From NCBI RefSeq assembly GCF_048892425.1, contig NZ_JBLZHU010000002.1, positions 558,001 to 622,000 on the forward strand: DNA of 64,000 nucleotides. Direction: 5' to 3'. How positions within the stretch are numbered: position 1 is the stretch's first letter; every line of letters begins with the position of its first letter. Shown one piece after another: positions 43,271-52,280 of this stretch. A program made the translations under genes and the position numbers. The notes beneath the pieces were generated by a model. It saw only the letters and a list, made by a program, of their open reading frames with translations. It did not search any database and was not told where the DNA came from. This DNA is from Pacificispira sp002696645. GTDB taxonomy: Bacteria; Pseudomonadota; Alphaproteobacteria; UBA8366; Aestuariispiraceae.

Positions 43271-43284
43271 ATTAGATATCTAAT
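43271..43284. promoter_or_regulatory. MarR operator copy 3 before the TAXI-TRAP transporter
   Basis: A perfect 14-bp palindrome ATTAGATATCTAAT, containing the same TTAGATATCTAA as copy 2, lies about 100 bp before the TAXI receptor gene. This puts the importer under the same regulator as the catabolic genes. Confidence 0.65.
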
Positions 43285-43379
43285 AATATGTCCGTCGGAA
43301 GAACCGATGGCGATGGAGCTGACCGGATACTCCGGCAGCAAATAATAGCCCGGATTACGGGCTCAATTGGGAGGATAGA

Positions 43380-44375
43380 ATGAGAAAATCCATCAAAACG
43401 AGTCTGCTTGCACTATCGGTTGTTGCTGGGGCGGCGCTGGCATCTGCGCCGGCCAATGCGGCCTATAACCTGACCTTATGTGGCGCCAGCCCTGGGGGCC
43501 TGTGGTCTCTGTTGGGTGCTGGTGTCGACAATGCAGTCAAGGCCGCATTCCCTGGTTCGACGGTTACCTATCAAACCTCTGGCGGCGGCTTTGCCAATGT
43601 CGTGCAGTTGGATCAAAAGAAATGTGATATCGCCATCATTCATGATGCTGAGGTGAAATCAGCGCTGGCGGGGGCCGAGCCTTTCAAGGCCCCGGTCGAT
43701 TCGATGCGGACCCTGGCGGTTATGTATACCTGGGCACCGATGCAATTGTTGGTGAACAAGGACTATGCGACCGAGCATAACATCAATACGATGGAAGACA
43801 TCGCGACCCAGAAACTGCCGATCCAGATCCTGTTAAATCGAAAAGGTAATGTGGTCAGTGATATTGGGGCGACGATGCTGACAACGGTGGGTGCGTCTCC
43901 TGAAAACATTGAATCCTGGGGTGGCGGTGTGACCTATGCCGCGTCCAAGGAACAGGGCGAATTGATGCGTGACCGTCGGGCGGATGCAATTCTGAATTCT
44001 TTGTTCGTGGGTCATGGGTCGATCCGGGAGCTGGCTTCCGCAATTGATCTGAAGCTGGTGCCGGTTCAAAAGGAAACGGCTGATGCCGTTGCCAAGGAAT
44101 GGAATATCAGTGAATTCGTAATCAAAGGCGGTTCCTATCCCTGGGCACCGGACGATACGCTGACGGTGACGGTTTCCGCCCAGCTTTTCGTGCGGGAAGA
44201 CGCGGACCCCAAGTTGGTCGAGGATTTGGCCACAGCGTTGGCCGATCATGCCGATCAGGTCAGCAGTGTTCATAAAGCGATGGGGTCTTTGGATGCCAAG
44301 CTGATGGCGTCTGGAACGGCTGCGCCGTATCACCCGGCCGCCGCTGCTGTCTTTAAGGCAAAAGGCCTGCAGTAA
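43380..44375 (+). CDS. TAXI-family TRAP solute receptor
   Basis: A 331-residue periplasmic receptor of the TAXI group of TRAP importers, with a signal peptide ending near A-P-A-N-A-A (residue 29). The conserved G-A-S-P-G-G-L-W and T-S-G-G-G-F-A-N-V regions bind the ligand. GGAGG precedes the ATG. It is downstream of the phthalate-type genes and shares their operator, so its ligand is probably the aromatic acid they degrade; this is an inference from position. Confidence 0.88.
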   Translation: MRKSIKTSLLALSVVAGAALASAPANAAYNLTLCGASPGGLWSLLGAGVDNAVKAAFPGSTVTYQTSGGGFANVVQLDQKKCDIAIIHDAEVKSALAGAEPFKAPVDSMRTLAVMYTWAPMQLLVNKDYATEHNINTMEDIATQKLPIQILLNRKGNVVSDIGATMLTTVGASPENIESWGGGVTYAASKEQGELMRDRRADAILNSLFVGHGSIRELASAIDLKLVPVQKETADAVAKEWNISEFVIKGGSYPWAPDDTLTVTVSAQLFVREDADPKLVEDLATALADHADQVSSVHKAMGSLDAKLMASGTAAPYHPAAAAVFKAKGLQ

Positions 44376-44401
44376 TCTAGATAGGGACGTCTGCACCCCC
44401 G

Positions 44402-46324
44402 TTGAACCGGTTTGGTTTGGCGGGGGTGTGCATCCTCAAATCGACTATCACATCCGCATCTCAGGTTTGGAACAAAGCTGTGTCTTTTCTCTCTATTGCA
44501 TTTGATACCGGTCTGCGCAGACGCCCTGTTGGGACCCTTGCCCTGGTCACAAAAGTCTATGCCGCTGTGGTGGCCGGTTGGACGATTTATGCGGCAGGGT
44601 TCTCCCGAACCGATATTTTACCCCTGACCATTACCTTTTTATCTTTGATGCTGGTCTTAACCTTCATCCTGATCACGCCGACAACAAAGTCCAACCCGGA
44701 TAAGTTTCCATTTTATGAATGGATTCTGGCGGCGGCTGCTTTTGCCTGTGGCGCTTACTTCGTGACAGAAAGTGATACCATTTCACAACGGATCACATTG
44801 CTGGATCCCTTGTCTGACCTGGATGTTCTGGCATCCCTGACATTGATCATTTTGTCGATTGAGGCGATGCGACGCACGGTTGGCCTGGGGCTGACATTTA
44901 TTGTTATCGCCTTCATCGCCTATAACCTGTTTGGCGACAAGTTGTCCGGTCCCTTGAGCCACGGTGAAATCACCCTGGAGCATTTCCTGGATATCATGGT
45001 GTTTACAACCGACGGCCTGTTTGGTGTGCCGATCCGGGTGGCTGCGACCTATGCCTTTCTGTTTGTTCTGTTTGGGACGACACTTTCTAAAACAGGTGGA
45101 GCGGACTTCTTCTTTAACTTCGCAGCGTCATTGACGGGTGGGTCAAAGGGCGGACCGGCAAAGATCGCCGTTATCTCCTCTGGCTTGTATGGAACGATAT
45201 CCGGCAGCCCGACCTCTGATGTTGTGACCACGGGGTCGGTCACCATCCCGATGATGAAACGGCTTGGCTATAATTCCGCCTTTGCCGGGGGCGTCGAAGT
45301 CGCAGCCTCAACCGGGGGCAGCCTGGTGCCGCCTGTCATGGGCGCTGCTGCTTTTATCATGTCAGAGCAGATCGGCATTCCTTACATCGATATCGCCATT
45401 GCGGCCTTGATACCGGCGATTCTGTACTATCTGCCGATCTATATGCAGGTTCATCTGCGGGCCAGTAAGGAAAACCTGCAGGGTATGGATATGTCGAAAA
45501 TTCCAGCCCTGATGCAAACCATGAAAGAGGGTGGCCTGTTTCTGGTACCTCTGGTCGTTATTACCTGGGCCCTGGTGAATGGGTATACGCCCACCTATGC
45601 CGCAATTTATGGGACATTGACTGTTCTTGCGGTGTCCATGGTCCGGCGCAGCACCCGGTTAACCCCGGCCAAGGTGTTCGATATCCTGTCTGATACCTGC
45701 ATTAAGATGGTTGCCGTCACGGGGGCCTGCGCAGCAGCGGGACTGGTCATTGGCGGCATCACCATGACCGGGCTGGCTTCCAAATTCGGGACACTGGTTT
45801 TTCTGATTTCCAATCAGGACGTCCTGATCTCCCTGATTGTCGCGGCAGGGCTGACCATTCTTCTGGGACTGGGTATGCCAACGCCCAGCGCCTATATTCT
45901 GGCGGCGGTTCTGATTTCCCCGGTCATGCATGATCTGGGGATTGATCTGATGGCCGGGCATTTGTTCCTGCTGTATTTTGCGGTGATGTCCGCCCTGACA
46001 CCACCCGTTGCCGTAGCGGCCTATGCCGCCAGTGCGATCGCGGATGAGGCCCCGATGAAGATTGCAGGGGCGGCTGTGCGTATTGCCATCGGTGCCTTCC
46101 TGATCCCCTTTGCCTTTGTCTTTGATCAGGCATTGCTGCTGCAGGGCAGTGTGATCGGGATCATTATGGCCACAGTGTTTACAGCTGTCGGTCTGACCTT
46201 GTTCGTCATCGCCCAGGAAGGTTATTGGAAACAGCGTCTCAATGCCCCGGTTCGGGTACTTTTGGGGGCTGCGGGCTTGCTGATAATTTTCATTCGTCCC
46301 CTGTCGCAGTATGTTTTGTCCTAA
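44402..46324 (+). CDS. Fused TRAP transporter membrane subunit (TAXI type)
   Basis: A 640-residue fused small-plus-large TRAP permease, DctQ-like and DctM-like in one chain, as usual for TAXI systems. About 16 or more hydrophobic segments are present, with P-T-S-D-V-V-T-T-G-S-V-T and G-L-G-M-P-T-P-S-A-Y-I as DctM hallmarks. It imports the ligand using a sodium gradient. TTG at 44402 has only a weak ribosome site; GTGs at 44426 and 44480 are alternatives. It follows the receptor gene by 26 nt. Confidence 0.88.
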   Translation: MNRFGLAGVCILKSTITSASQVWNKAVSFLSIAFDTGLRRRPVGTLALVTKVYAAVVAGWTIYAAGFSRTDILPLTITFLSLMLVLTFILITPTTKSNPDKFPFYEWILAAAAFACGAYFVTESDTISQRITLLDPLSDLDVLASLTLIILSIEAMRRTVGLGLTFIVIAFIAYNLFGDKLSGPLSHGEITLEHFLDIMVFTTDGLFGVPIRVAATYAFLFVLFGTTLSKTGGADFFFNFAASLTGGSKGGPAKIAVISSGLYGTISGSPTSDVVTTGSVTIPMMKRLGYNSAFAGGVEVAASTGGSLVPPVMGAAAFIMSEQIGIPYIDIAIAALIPAILYYLPIYMQVHLRASKENLQGMDMSKIPALMQTMKEGGLFLVPLVVITWALVNGYTPTYAAIYGTLTVLAVSMVRRSTRLTPAKVFDILSDTCIKMVAVTGACAAAGLVIGGITMTGLASKFGTLVFLISNQDVLISLIVAAGLTILLGLGMPTPSAYILAAVLISPVMHDLGIDLMAGHLFLLYFAVMSALTPPVAVAAYAASAIADEAPMKIAGAAVRIAIGAFLIPFAFVFDQALLLQGSVIGIIMATVFTAVGLTLFVIAQEGYWKQRLNAPVRVLLGAAGLLIIFIRPLSQYVLS

Positions 46325-46361
46325 GGACGCGATAAAGAAACAGTGGCATTTATCGGATAGA

Positions 46362-46389
46362 TGGATCACAATGGTCCAGTAATGGTTCA
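46362..46389. promoter_or_regulatory. Phased TGGWYCA repeats before the GntR gene
   Basis: TGGATCA (46362), TGGTCCA (46372) and TGGTTCA (46383) occur as direct repeats 10 and 11 bp apart, just upstream of the GntR start codon. Three more copies lie upstream of the gamma-glutamyltransferase gene, at 47131-47169. Confidence 0.55.
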
Positions 46390-46404
46390 TTAAAGGGTGA
46401 TCCG

Positions 46405-47091
46405 ATGTCCGATATGCGGGGGCATGCCCGTAAGGCCCTGGCGGCGTTGCGTCAATTTGTGGAAACGCAGGTTCTGGAGGGGCATTGGCCCCCCGGGACA
46501 CAGTTACCGACGGAGCGCGAGCTGGCGGATCAATTCGCCATCAGCCGCAACACGGTGCGCCGACAAATGCTGCAACTGGTCAAGGATGGCTGGATCGACC
46601 GCCATGTCGGGCGGGGCACTTTTGCGTGTGCGCCGCCTGGCGTATCGAGCGTTTCTGACCCTGACGCCAGCACCGTGAACCCGGAAGAGGTTATGGAGGC
46701 ACGTTTGCTGATTGAGCCCTTGCTGGCGAAGCTGGTTGTCATTCGTGCCAGCAATGCAGAACTGGCATCTATGGAAGACATCCTTGCCGCCGGTGCAAAA
46801 TCAGAAACCATGGCGGAATTCGAATATTGGGACAATAAACTGCATCGGGCCATCGCTGAGGCGTCAAAGAACCAATATCTGATCACAATCGTCGAAGGGA
46901 TTCATAAGGCCCGGCAATCCCCGGCCTGGTTTGGATTGCGCCGCCGCGGGTTGACCGACGAGCGTCGGCAGATTTACCAACAGGATCATACGGCCATTGT
47001 TCAAGCCCTGGTACGTCGTGATGGAGAACAGGCCAGGGAGGCGATTTTAAGCCATCTGAGCCGAGTTCGGACAAATTTAATGATTACATGA
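46405..47091 (+). CDS. GntR-family regulator, FadR subfamily
   Basis: A 228-residue regulator: winged helix-turn-helix in the first 75 residues (L-P-T-E-R-E-L-A-D-Q-F-A-I-S-R-N-T-V-R recognition region) and an FCD effector domain with D-x3-H (D-N-K-L-H-R-A-I) and later His residues that bind a metal and an organic acid. It directly precedes the gamma-glutamyltransferase/TRAP operon. The TGGWYCA repeats on both sides of the gene mark it as regulator of itself and of that operon. Confidence 0.88.
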   Translation: MSDMRGHARKALAALRQFVETQVLEGHWPPGTQLPTERELADQFAISRNTVRRQMLQLVKDGWIDRHVGRGTFACAPPGVSSVSDPDASTVNPEEVMEARLLIEPLLAKLVVIRASNAELASMEDILAAGAKSETMAEFEYWDNKLHRAIAEASKNQYLITIVEGIHKARQSPAWFGLRRRGLTDERRQIYQQDHTAIVQALVRRDGEQAREAILSHLSRVRTNLMIT

Positions 47092-47130
47092 CAGATTCCT
47101 GTTGGAATTATTTTAGGATTGCGTCACTAT

Positions 47131-47169
47131 TGGTTCACTAAATCGTCACATTGGTTCAAAATTGGATCA
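47131..47169. promoter_or_regulatory. Phased TGGWYCA repeats before the ggt-like operon
   Basis: TGGTTCA (47131), TGGTTCA (47152) and TGGATCA (47163) are direct repeats spaced 21 and 11 bp, so on one face of the helix, ending 21 bp before the start codon. The pattern matches the array upstream of the GntR gene. Confidence 0.55.
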
Positions 47170-47190
47170 ATTAAAGGCTGGAGAGTGAGC

Positions 47191-49005
47191 ATGCAAGTGT
47201 CACGGCCAGAGGTACAGGGTTGGTTCGGCGTCGCGACGTCGACCTATGCCGCTGCCAGTCAAGCTGCGATGCGCATGTTGGAACTGGGGGGGAATGCCTT
47301 TGACGGGGCTGTGGCCGGTGGCTTCGTGCTGCAAGCGGTGGCCCCCCATCTGAATGGTCCCGCCGGGGATGTTGCAATGCTGGTTTATGATGCCGCCGAT
47401 GGGCGCGCGCAGGCCGTATGCGGACAGGGGCCGACACCAAAAACAGCGACGATAGACGCGATACGCGCCCTAGGTCTGGATCGCATTCCAGGGACAGGTT
47501 TACTGTCTGCCGTGGTGCCCGGGGCATTTGATGCCTGGATGCTGCTTTTGGCGGAAAAGGGAACATTACCACTGCGCACAGTGATTGAACCGTCATTGGA
47601 CTATCTGGATCGGGGCGTCCCTGTGGATGGCCGCCTGCATGCCACGCTTGTGGCGGCACAATCCGTTTTTCAGCGCTACTGGCCGACCTCAGTGGAGGTG
47701 TTTCTTCCTGATGGTACGGTCCCGGCGGTAGGGGAATTGCTGCGCAATCCAACTTTGTATTCCGTTTTTCACCGTCTTTTGGATGAAGCAGAAGCGGTCG
47801 GATCGGATCGGCTGGCACAGATTGAAGCCGCCCGTGCGATATGGTCCGATGGTTTTGTCGCCCAGGAAATTGATGCCTTTTGCCGCCAGACAGAAGTGAT
47901 GGATGTGTCTGGTCAGGTGAATGGCGCATTGTTGCGGGGGTCAGATCTGGCGGGTTGGCGGGCCTGGTTCGAACCAGCCCTGTCGCTGGAGTATGCAGGC
48001 TATCAGGTGCTGAAATGCGATAGCTGGACGCAGGGGCCTGTTCTGTTGCAAGCGCTGGCCTTGTTGCCGGCCCAAGAGATGGCGGCACTGGACCCCAATG
48101 GGGCAGAATTTGTGCATCGGGTGACCGAAGCCTTGAAACTGGCCTTCGCGGATCGGGAAGTATTCTACGGGGACCCAAAAACCGCCCGTGTCCCGATGAA
48201 CCGATTGTTGTCACAAGACTATGCGGCCTTGCGGCGTGACGAGATCTCCGCGCGGGCCTGCAATGATTGGCGACCGGGCAATATTGCAGGCTGTGGCGCA
48301 CCGATCGATTATGCCGCCGCCTGTGCCCGCAAACGGGAAACCGGCTTGCTGGCCGCCTATGGCGGCGGGGAGCCGACGGTTCAATCGATTGAAGCGCTGG
48401 GCTATCGTGCCAGCGTCAGCGGGGATACCTGTCATATCGATGTGATCGATGCTGCCGGGAACATCGTGTCAGCAACCCCATCCGGTGGGTGGTTGCAATC
48501 CTCGCCCGCCATTCCGTCTCTGGGATTTCCCCTTGGAACGCGGGCACAGATGATGTGGCTGGACCCTGTCGCCCCATCGGGTTTGGGACCGGATCGACGC
48601 CCGCGCTCCACACTGACGCCAACGCTTGTTCTGGATAAGGCCGGTCGGGGATATCTTGCCTGTGGCACACCGGGTGGGGACCAGCAGGATCAATGGCAAG
48701 CGGCTTTTCTGATCCGGCATCTGGTGCATAAAATAGGCCTTCAAGAGGCGATAGAAGCCCCTTCGTTTCATAGCGAACATTGGCCCAATTCGTTCTATCC
48801 CCGCCATGCTTCACCCGGTCGCCTGGTGGTTGAGGGTCGGTTTGGTTCCCAGGTATGCGATGATCTGAAGCATCGGGGCCACGATTTAAGCATTGGCGAT
48901 GATTGGTCGGAAGGCCGTCTGACCGCCGCTGCGCGAGACCCAGATGGCCGCGTGCGGGCGGCCGCAAATCCAAGAGGAGGGCTGGGCTATGCCGTTGGTC
49001 GATGA
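47191..49005 (+). CDS. Gamma-glutamyltransferase-family protein
   Basis: A 604-residue N-terminal-nucleophile hydrolase of the GGT family. The first half has L-E-L-G-G-N-A-F-D-G-A-V-A and the L-N-G-P-A-G-D segment. The self-processing nucleophile is Thr413 in G-D-T-C-H, where the Thr becomes the N-terminus of the small subunit. No signal peptide is seen, unlike periplasmic GGTs, so it is probably cytoplasmic and may act on an imported gamma-glutamyl or acyl-amide compound. ATG at 47191 follows GGAGAG. It overlaps the TRAP gene by 17 nt. Confidence 0.85.
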   Translation: MQVSRPEVQGWFGVATSTYAAASQAAMRMLELGGNAFDGAVAGGFVLQAVAPHLNGPAGDVAMLVYDAADGRAQAVCGQGPTPKTATIDAIRALGLDRIPGTGLLSAVVPGAFDAWMLLLAEKGTLPLRTVIEPSLDYLDRGVPVDGRLHATLVAAQSVFQRYWPTSVEVFLPDGTVPAVGELLRNPTLYSVFHRLLDEAEAVGSDRLAQIEAARAIWSDGFVAQEIDAFCRQTEVMDVSGQVNGALLRGSDLAGWRAWFEPALSLEYAGYQVLKCDSWTQGPVLLQALALLPAQEMAALDPNGAEFVHRVTEALKLAFADREVFYGDPKTARVPMNRLLSQDYAALRRDEISARACNDWRPGNIAGCGAPIDYAAACARKRETGLLAAYGGGEPTVQSIEALGYRASVSGDTCHIDVIDAAGNIVSATPSGGWLQSSPAIPSLGFPLGTRAQMMWLDPVAPSGLGPDRRPRSTLTPTLVLDKAGRGYLACGTPGGDQQDQWQAAFLIRHLVHKIGLQEAIEAPSFHSEHWPNSFYPRHASPGRLVVEGRFGSQVCDDLKHRGHDLSIGDDWSEGRLTAAARDPDGRVRAAANPRGGLGYAVGR

Positions 49006-50905
49006 CGCCCTGTCTGGATACACAAAAGAGCGGGATGCAAACAGCGGGCAATCTGCGACGGGATTACGGTTGGCGGCTCAACGGATTCTCGGGTTTTTCG
49101 ATAGCGTCATTGGCGGGGCGGCAACGCTGGCGCTGATCGCGTTGATTCTGATTGTTTTGGCCAATGTTATCGGACGCTATGGCTTCAACAATTCCCTGAC
49201 CTGGGGCGGGGAGGCGGCGCAATGGCTTTTCATTGGCGTGATCTTTCTGGCGGTTCCCCTGGCGCATAGAGGGCGGGCGCATCTGTCGATTCAGTTTCTG
49301 GTCGAACGGCTGCCGGTACCATTGCAGACGGCGGCTGGCTTTCTCAGCGATTTGATCATCGCCTATGCGACGGTGATGCTGTTGTTGGGCGGGATGACCT
49401 TGATTGATGCGGTCGGTGGCGTGAATTACGCCCTTAATCTGCCAAGTTGGGTTAAGTTTGCACTGATCCCCGTGACCAGCGCGTTGGGTCTTTTGTATTT
49501 GGCGCTGCAAGGTCTGGATGAGGGGAAACGCCCCTGGCGCGGGATCATCAGCATCGCGCTTGCCTTTGGCCTGTATTTTCTGTTGCAGCCAGGAGGCTTG
49601 GTCAGCCTTAAGGGCCTTGATCCCGGCACCACGATGATTGTCAGCTTTCTGGTCGCCATGGCGATTGGAACGCCGGTTGCTTTCGCCATGATTTTTGCAG
49701 CCTTTGCCGCCAATGCCGCTGGTGCGGTAATGCCCCCCGCCGCCGTGGTTCAGACGATGGTGAATGGGTCCAGTAAGTTCCTGTTATTGGCGATCCCGTT
49801 TTTCATCGCAGCAGGGGCGTTGATGAATGTGGGGGGGCTGACGTCACGCCTGATGGATTTCGCCTTCAAGCTGGTAGGGCATTTGCGCGGTGGCTTCGCA
49901 CAGGTGAACATCGTGTCCAGCGGCTTTTATGCCGGAATCAGCGGGTCCAGCTATTCGGAAGCTGCGTTGGGCACAAAGCTGTTGGTGCCGCAGATGGTCA
50001 AGCATGGCTATTCGCCGGGCTTTTCCTGTGCCGTCACGGCGGCGGCTGCGACATTGCCCAATGTCATTCCGCCTTCTATCGCCCTGTTGATTCTGGCGTC
50101 GGTCGCGAATCTTTCTGTTGGCAGTTTGTGGCTGGCAGGTGTTGTCCCTGGCCTGTTGATGGGCGCCAGTCTGATGCTGTGTATTTATGTAATTGCCCGG
50201 ATGCGGGGCTATGGCACCGCCAATCAGGCCGCCAGTTGGTCCGATCGGGGACGCGCCGGGATCAAGGCGCTGCCGGTTCTGGGGTTGGCGATCGTGATCA
50301 TCGGTGGGATTCGCGGCGGCGTTGTCACTCCGACAGAGGCTGGTGTTCTGGCGGTTGCCTATGCCTTTGTCTTAGGGATTGCGGTCTATCGTACATTCAC
50401 CTGGCGGGAACTTTGGCAGACCTTGCGTGGGGCAGCGGTGGAAGCGGCGATGGTTGGCCTTTTAATCGGTGCGGCGGCGCCTTTCACCTTCGTTCTGGTA
50501 ACAGAACAGATTCCTCAATCGCTGTCGGCACTGATCACCGGCCTGTCGGATAATCCCTATATCGTGCTGTTGCTGGCGAATGTGCTGATGCTGTTTTTTG
50601 GCATGTTCCTGGATATTGGCGCAGCGATCCTGATCTTAACGCCACTATTGATGCCAGTTATGGTCAGCATGGGCGTAGATCCGATCCATTTCGGTCTGAT
50701 TGTGGTCGTTAATCTGATGTTGGGTGGTTTAACGCCCCCGGTTGGTATGTTGGTCTTTATTTCATCGGCGATCTCAAAAACGCCGGTGCATGACGTTTTC
50801 CGTGCGATGTATCCCCTGTTGGGCGCGCTGTTGATCGCCTTGGTGATCATCACTTACGTACCCGCGGTGTCGCTCGGTCTTGGTTGGCTTTTACAAGGAA
50901 ACTAA
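48989..50905 (+). CDS. Fused TRAP transporter DctQ-DctM membrane protein
   Basis: A 638-residue fusion of the small DctQ-like (about residues 25-180, with F-N-N-S-L-T-W-G-G-E) and large DctM-like subunits (from about residue 205, with G-F-Y-A-G-I-S-G-S-S and P-T-E-A-G-V). The ATG at 48989 follows AAGAGGAGG and lies within the end of the GGT gene. It forms an importer with the DctP receptor 48 bp downstream. Cargo is unknown but is presumably the GGT substrate. Confidence 0.88.
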   Translation: MPLVDDALSGYTKERDANSGQSATGLRLAAQRILGFFDSVIGGAATLALIALILIVLANVIGRYGFNNSLTWGGEAAQWLFIGVIFLAVPLAHRGRAHLSIQFLVERLPVPLQTAAGFLSDLIIAYATVMLLLGGMTLIDAVGGVNYALNLPSWVKFALIPVTSALGLLYLALQGLDEGKRPWRGIISIALAFGLYFLLQPGGLVSLKGLDPGTTMIVSFLVAMAIGTPVAFAMIFAAFAANAAGAVMPPAAVVQTMVNGSSKFLLLAIPFFIAAGALMNVGGLTSRLMDFAFKLVGHLRGGFAQVNIVSSGFYAGISGSSYSEAALGTKLLVPQMVKHGYSPGFSCAVTAAAATLPNVIPPSIALLILASVANLSVGSLWLAGVVPGLLMGASLMLCIYVIARMRGYGTANQAASWSDRGRAGIKALPVLGLAIVIIGGIRGGVVTPTEAGVLAVAYAFVLGIAVYRTFTWRELWQTLRGAAVEAAMVGLLIGAAAPFTFVLVTEQIPQSLSALITGLSDNPYIVLLLANVLMLFFGMFLDIGAAILILTPLLMPVMVSMGVDPIHFGLIVVVNLMLGGLTPPVGMLVFISSAISKTPVHDVFRAMYPLLGALLIALVIITYVPAVSLGLGWLLQGN

Positions 50906-50953
50906 TGACGGAAAAGCCAGATATTCACAGGTACAACACTAGGAGGCAGAGGG

Positions 50954-51952
50954 ATGTTTGTTAGACGCACACTGAAGACAGGACCGGGGCTGTTGCTGGC
51001 CGTGGCGATGGGATTATCACTGACCTGGGCCGGGGTCGCTCAGGCGGATCCAACACAGATCACGGTCGGTGTTATCTATGGAATAGACAAGCCGCAAGGC
51101 AAGATCTGGACCAAGATGAATGAATTGGTCGAGAAGAAGATTCCGGGTCAGATCACCTTTAACATCGTCCCGGACGGTGCCTTGGGTGGTGAGAAAGAGG
51201 AAGTCGAAGGCGTCCGTTTGGGCTCCATTCAGGCAGGGATATCAACCCTGGCCAATATGTCCACATGGGTTCCGGAAACGTCTCTTTTCGACATGCCATT
51301 CATCTTCCGCGACCAGGCCCATATCGACAAGGTGATGGCTGGCCCAATCGGGGATGAGTTCAAGGACCTGTTCGCAAAACAGGGTTTCAAAGCCTTTGGC
51401 TTCATCACCTATGGCGCACGTCATGTGATTTCCAAGGCCAAGATTACTGGTCCGGACGATGTGAAAGGATTGAAGATGCGGGTTATTCAAAGCCCGCTGC
51501 ACATTGCCTTGTGGGAGTCACTTGGAGCCAGCCCAACGCCGGTTCCGATTACAGAAGCCTATAATGCGCTGGAAACCGGTGTGGTGGATTACATGGATAT
51601 GACCATGTCGGGCTATCAAGCGCTGAAATTGTACGAAGTCGTGCCAAACTTTGCCAGAACATCCCATATCTGGGCGCTGGGCGTGATGTATATGAGCATG
51701 CCGTTCTGGGAATCGCTGACACCGGAACAGCAAGCCGCGCTGGAAGAAGCCGCAGCGGAAGCGATTCCCTATTTCAATGGTCTGGCTGCTGGGGAACAGG
51801 AAGAATCCCTGGCGAAAGCTGTTGAAATGGGCGCAACGGTGGTCGAACAGGATACCGCCGAATGGCAAAAGGCGATGGCACCGTTCTGGGCCAGTTATGC
51901 CGATAAGGTCGGTGGGATCGAAAAAATCGAAACCATTGTGAATACCAAGTAA
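50954..51952 (+). CDS. DctP-type TRAP solute receptor
   Basis: A 332-residue periplasmic receptor of the DctP type with a signal peptide ending near A-Q-A (residue 32). G-A-L-G-G-E-K-E-E-V-E-G near residue 76 and the carboxylate-binding Arg in M-R-V-I-Q-S-P near residue 177 (usual motif K-M-R-V) are conserved, indicating a ligand with a carboxylate group. GGAGG lies before the ATG. Confidence 0.9.
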   Translation: MFVRRTLKTGPGLLLAVAMGLSLTWAGVAQADPTQITVGVIYGIDKPQGKIWTKMNELVEKKIPGQITFNIVPDGALGGEKEEVEGVRLGSIQAGISTLANMSTWVPETSLFDMPFIFRDQAHIDKVMAGPIGDEFKDLFAKQGFKAFGFITYGARHVISKAKITGPDDVKGLKMRVIQSPLHIALWESLGASPTPVPITEAYNALETGVVDYMDMTMSGYQALKLYEVVPNFARTSHIWALGVMYMSMPFWESLTPEQQAALEEAAAEAIPYFNGLAAGEQEESLAKAVEMGATVVEQDTAEWQKAMAPFWASYADKVGGIEKIETIVNTK

Positions 51953-52021
51953 ATGAGGGTCGGGTCTGGGGTTTTGCGCCCCGGACCCGACGCCTTCCGA
52001 TTCAAGAGTGAGAGGTCCGGC

Positions 52022-52243
52022 ATGGCAGATTTCATCGAAGAAGACCGGGTGCGCGACGGGCCAATGGATCAGGAAATCCTGACCATGGTGGTTGAAGCAC
52101 TGCGCCATCAGGGCTTTCCAAATGCCACGCATGAATCGATTTTCGGTGATCCGGATCATCGCGCTGCAGCCGTTGATTTGCTGAAAGACTGTCGCCCAAT
52201 GCCGGTTGTCTTGTCCCTGATAGACGCGCTGCACTCACACTAG
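52022..52243 (+). CDS. Small protein of unknown function in the TRAP/dehydrogenase operon
   Basis: A 73-residue protein with no recognised family. It is acidic at the N-terminus (M-A-D-F-I-E-E-D-R-V-R-D) with two predicted helices and an H-E-S-I-F-G-D-P-D-H-R segment. GAGAGG lies about 7 nt before the ATG and the gene is tucked between the receptor and aldehyde dehydrogenase genes with about 70 and 37 bp on either side, so it looks real. It could be a small regulatory or chaperone-like partner; no function is proposed. Confidence 0.6.
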   Translation: MADFIEEDRVRDGPMDQEILTMVVEALRHQGFPNATHESIFGDPDHRAAAVDLLKDCRPMPVVLSLIDALHSH

Positions 52244-52280
52244 AGGCACCGCGTATCCTGTTGATAGAATGGAGAGAGCA

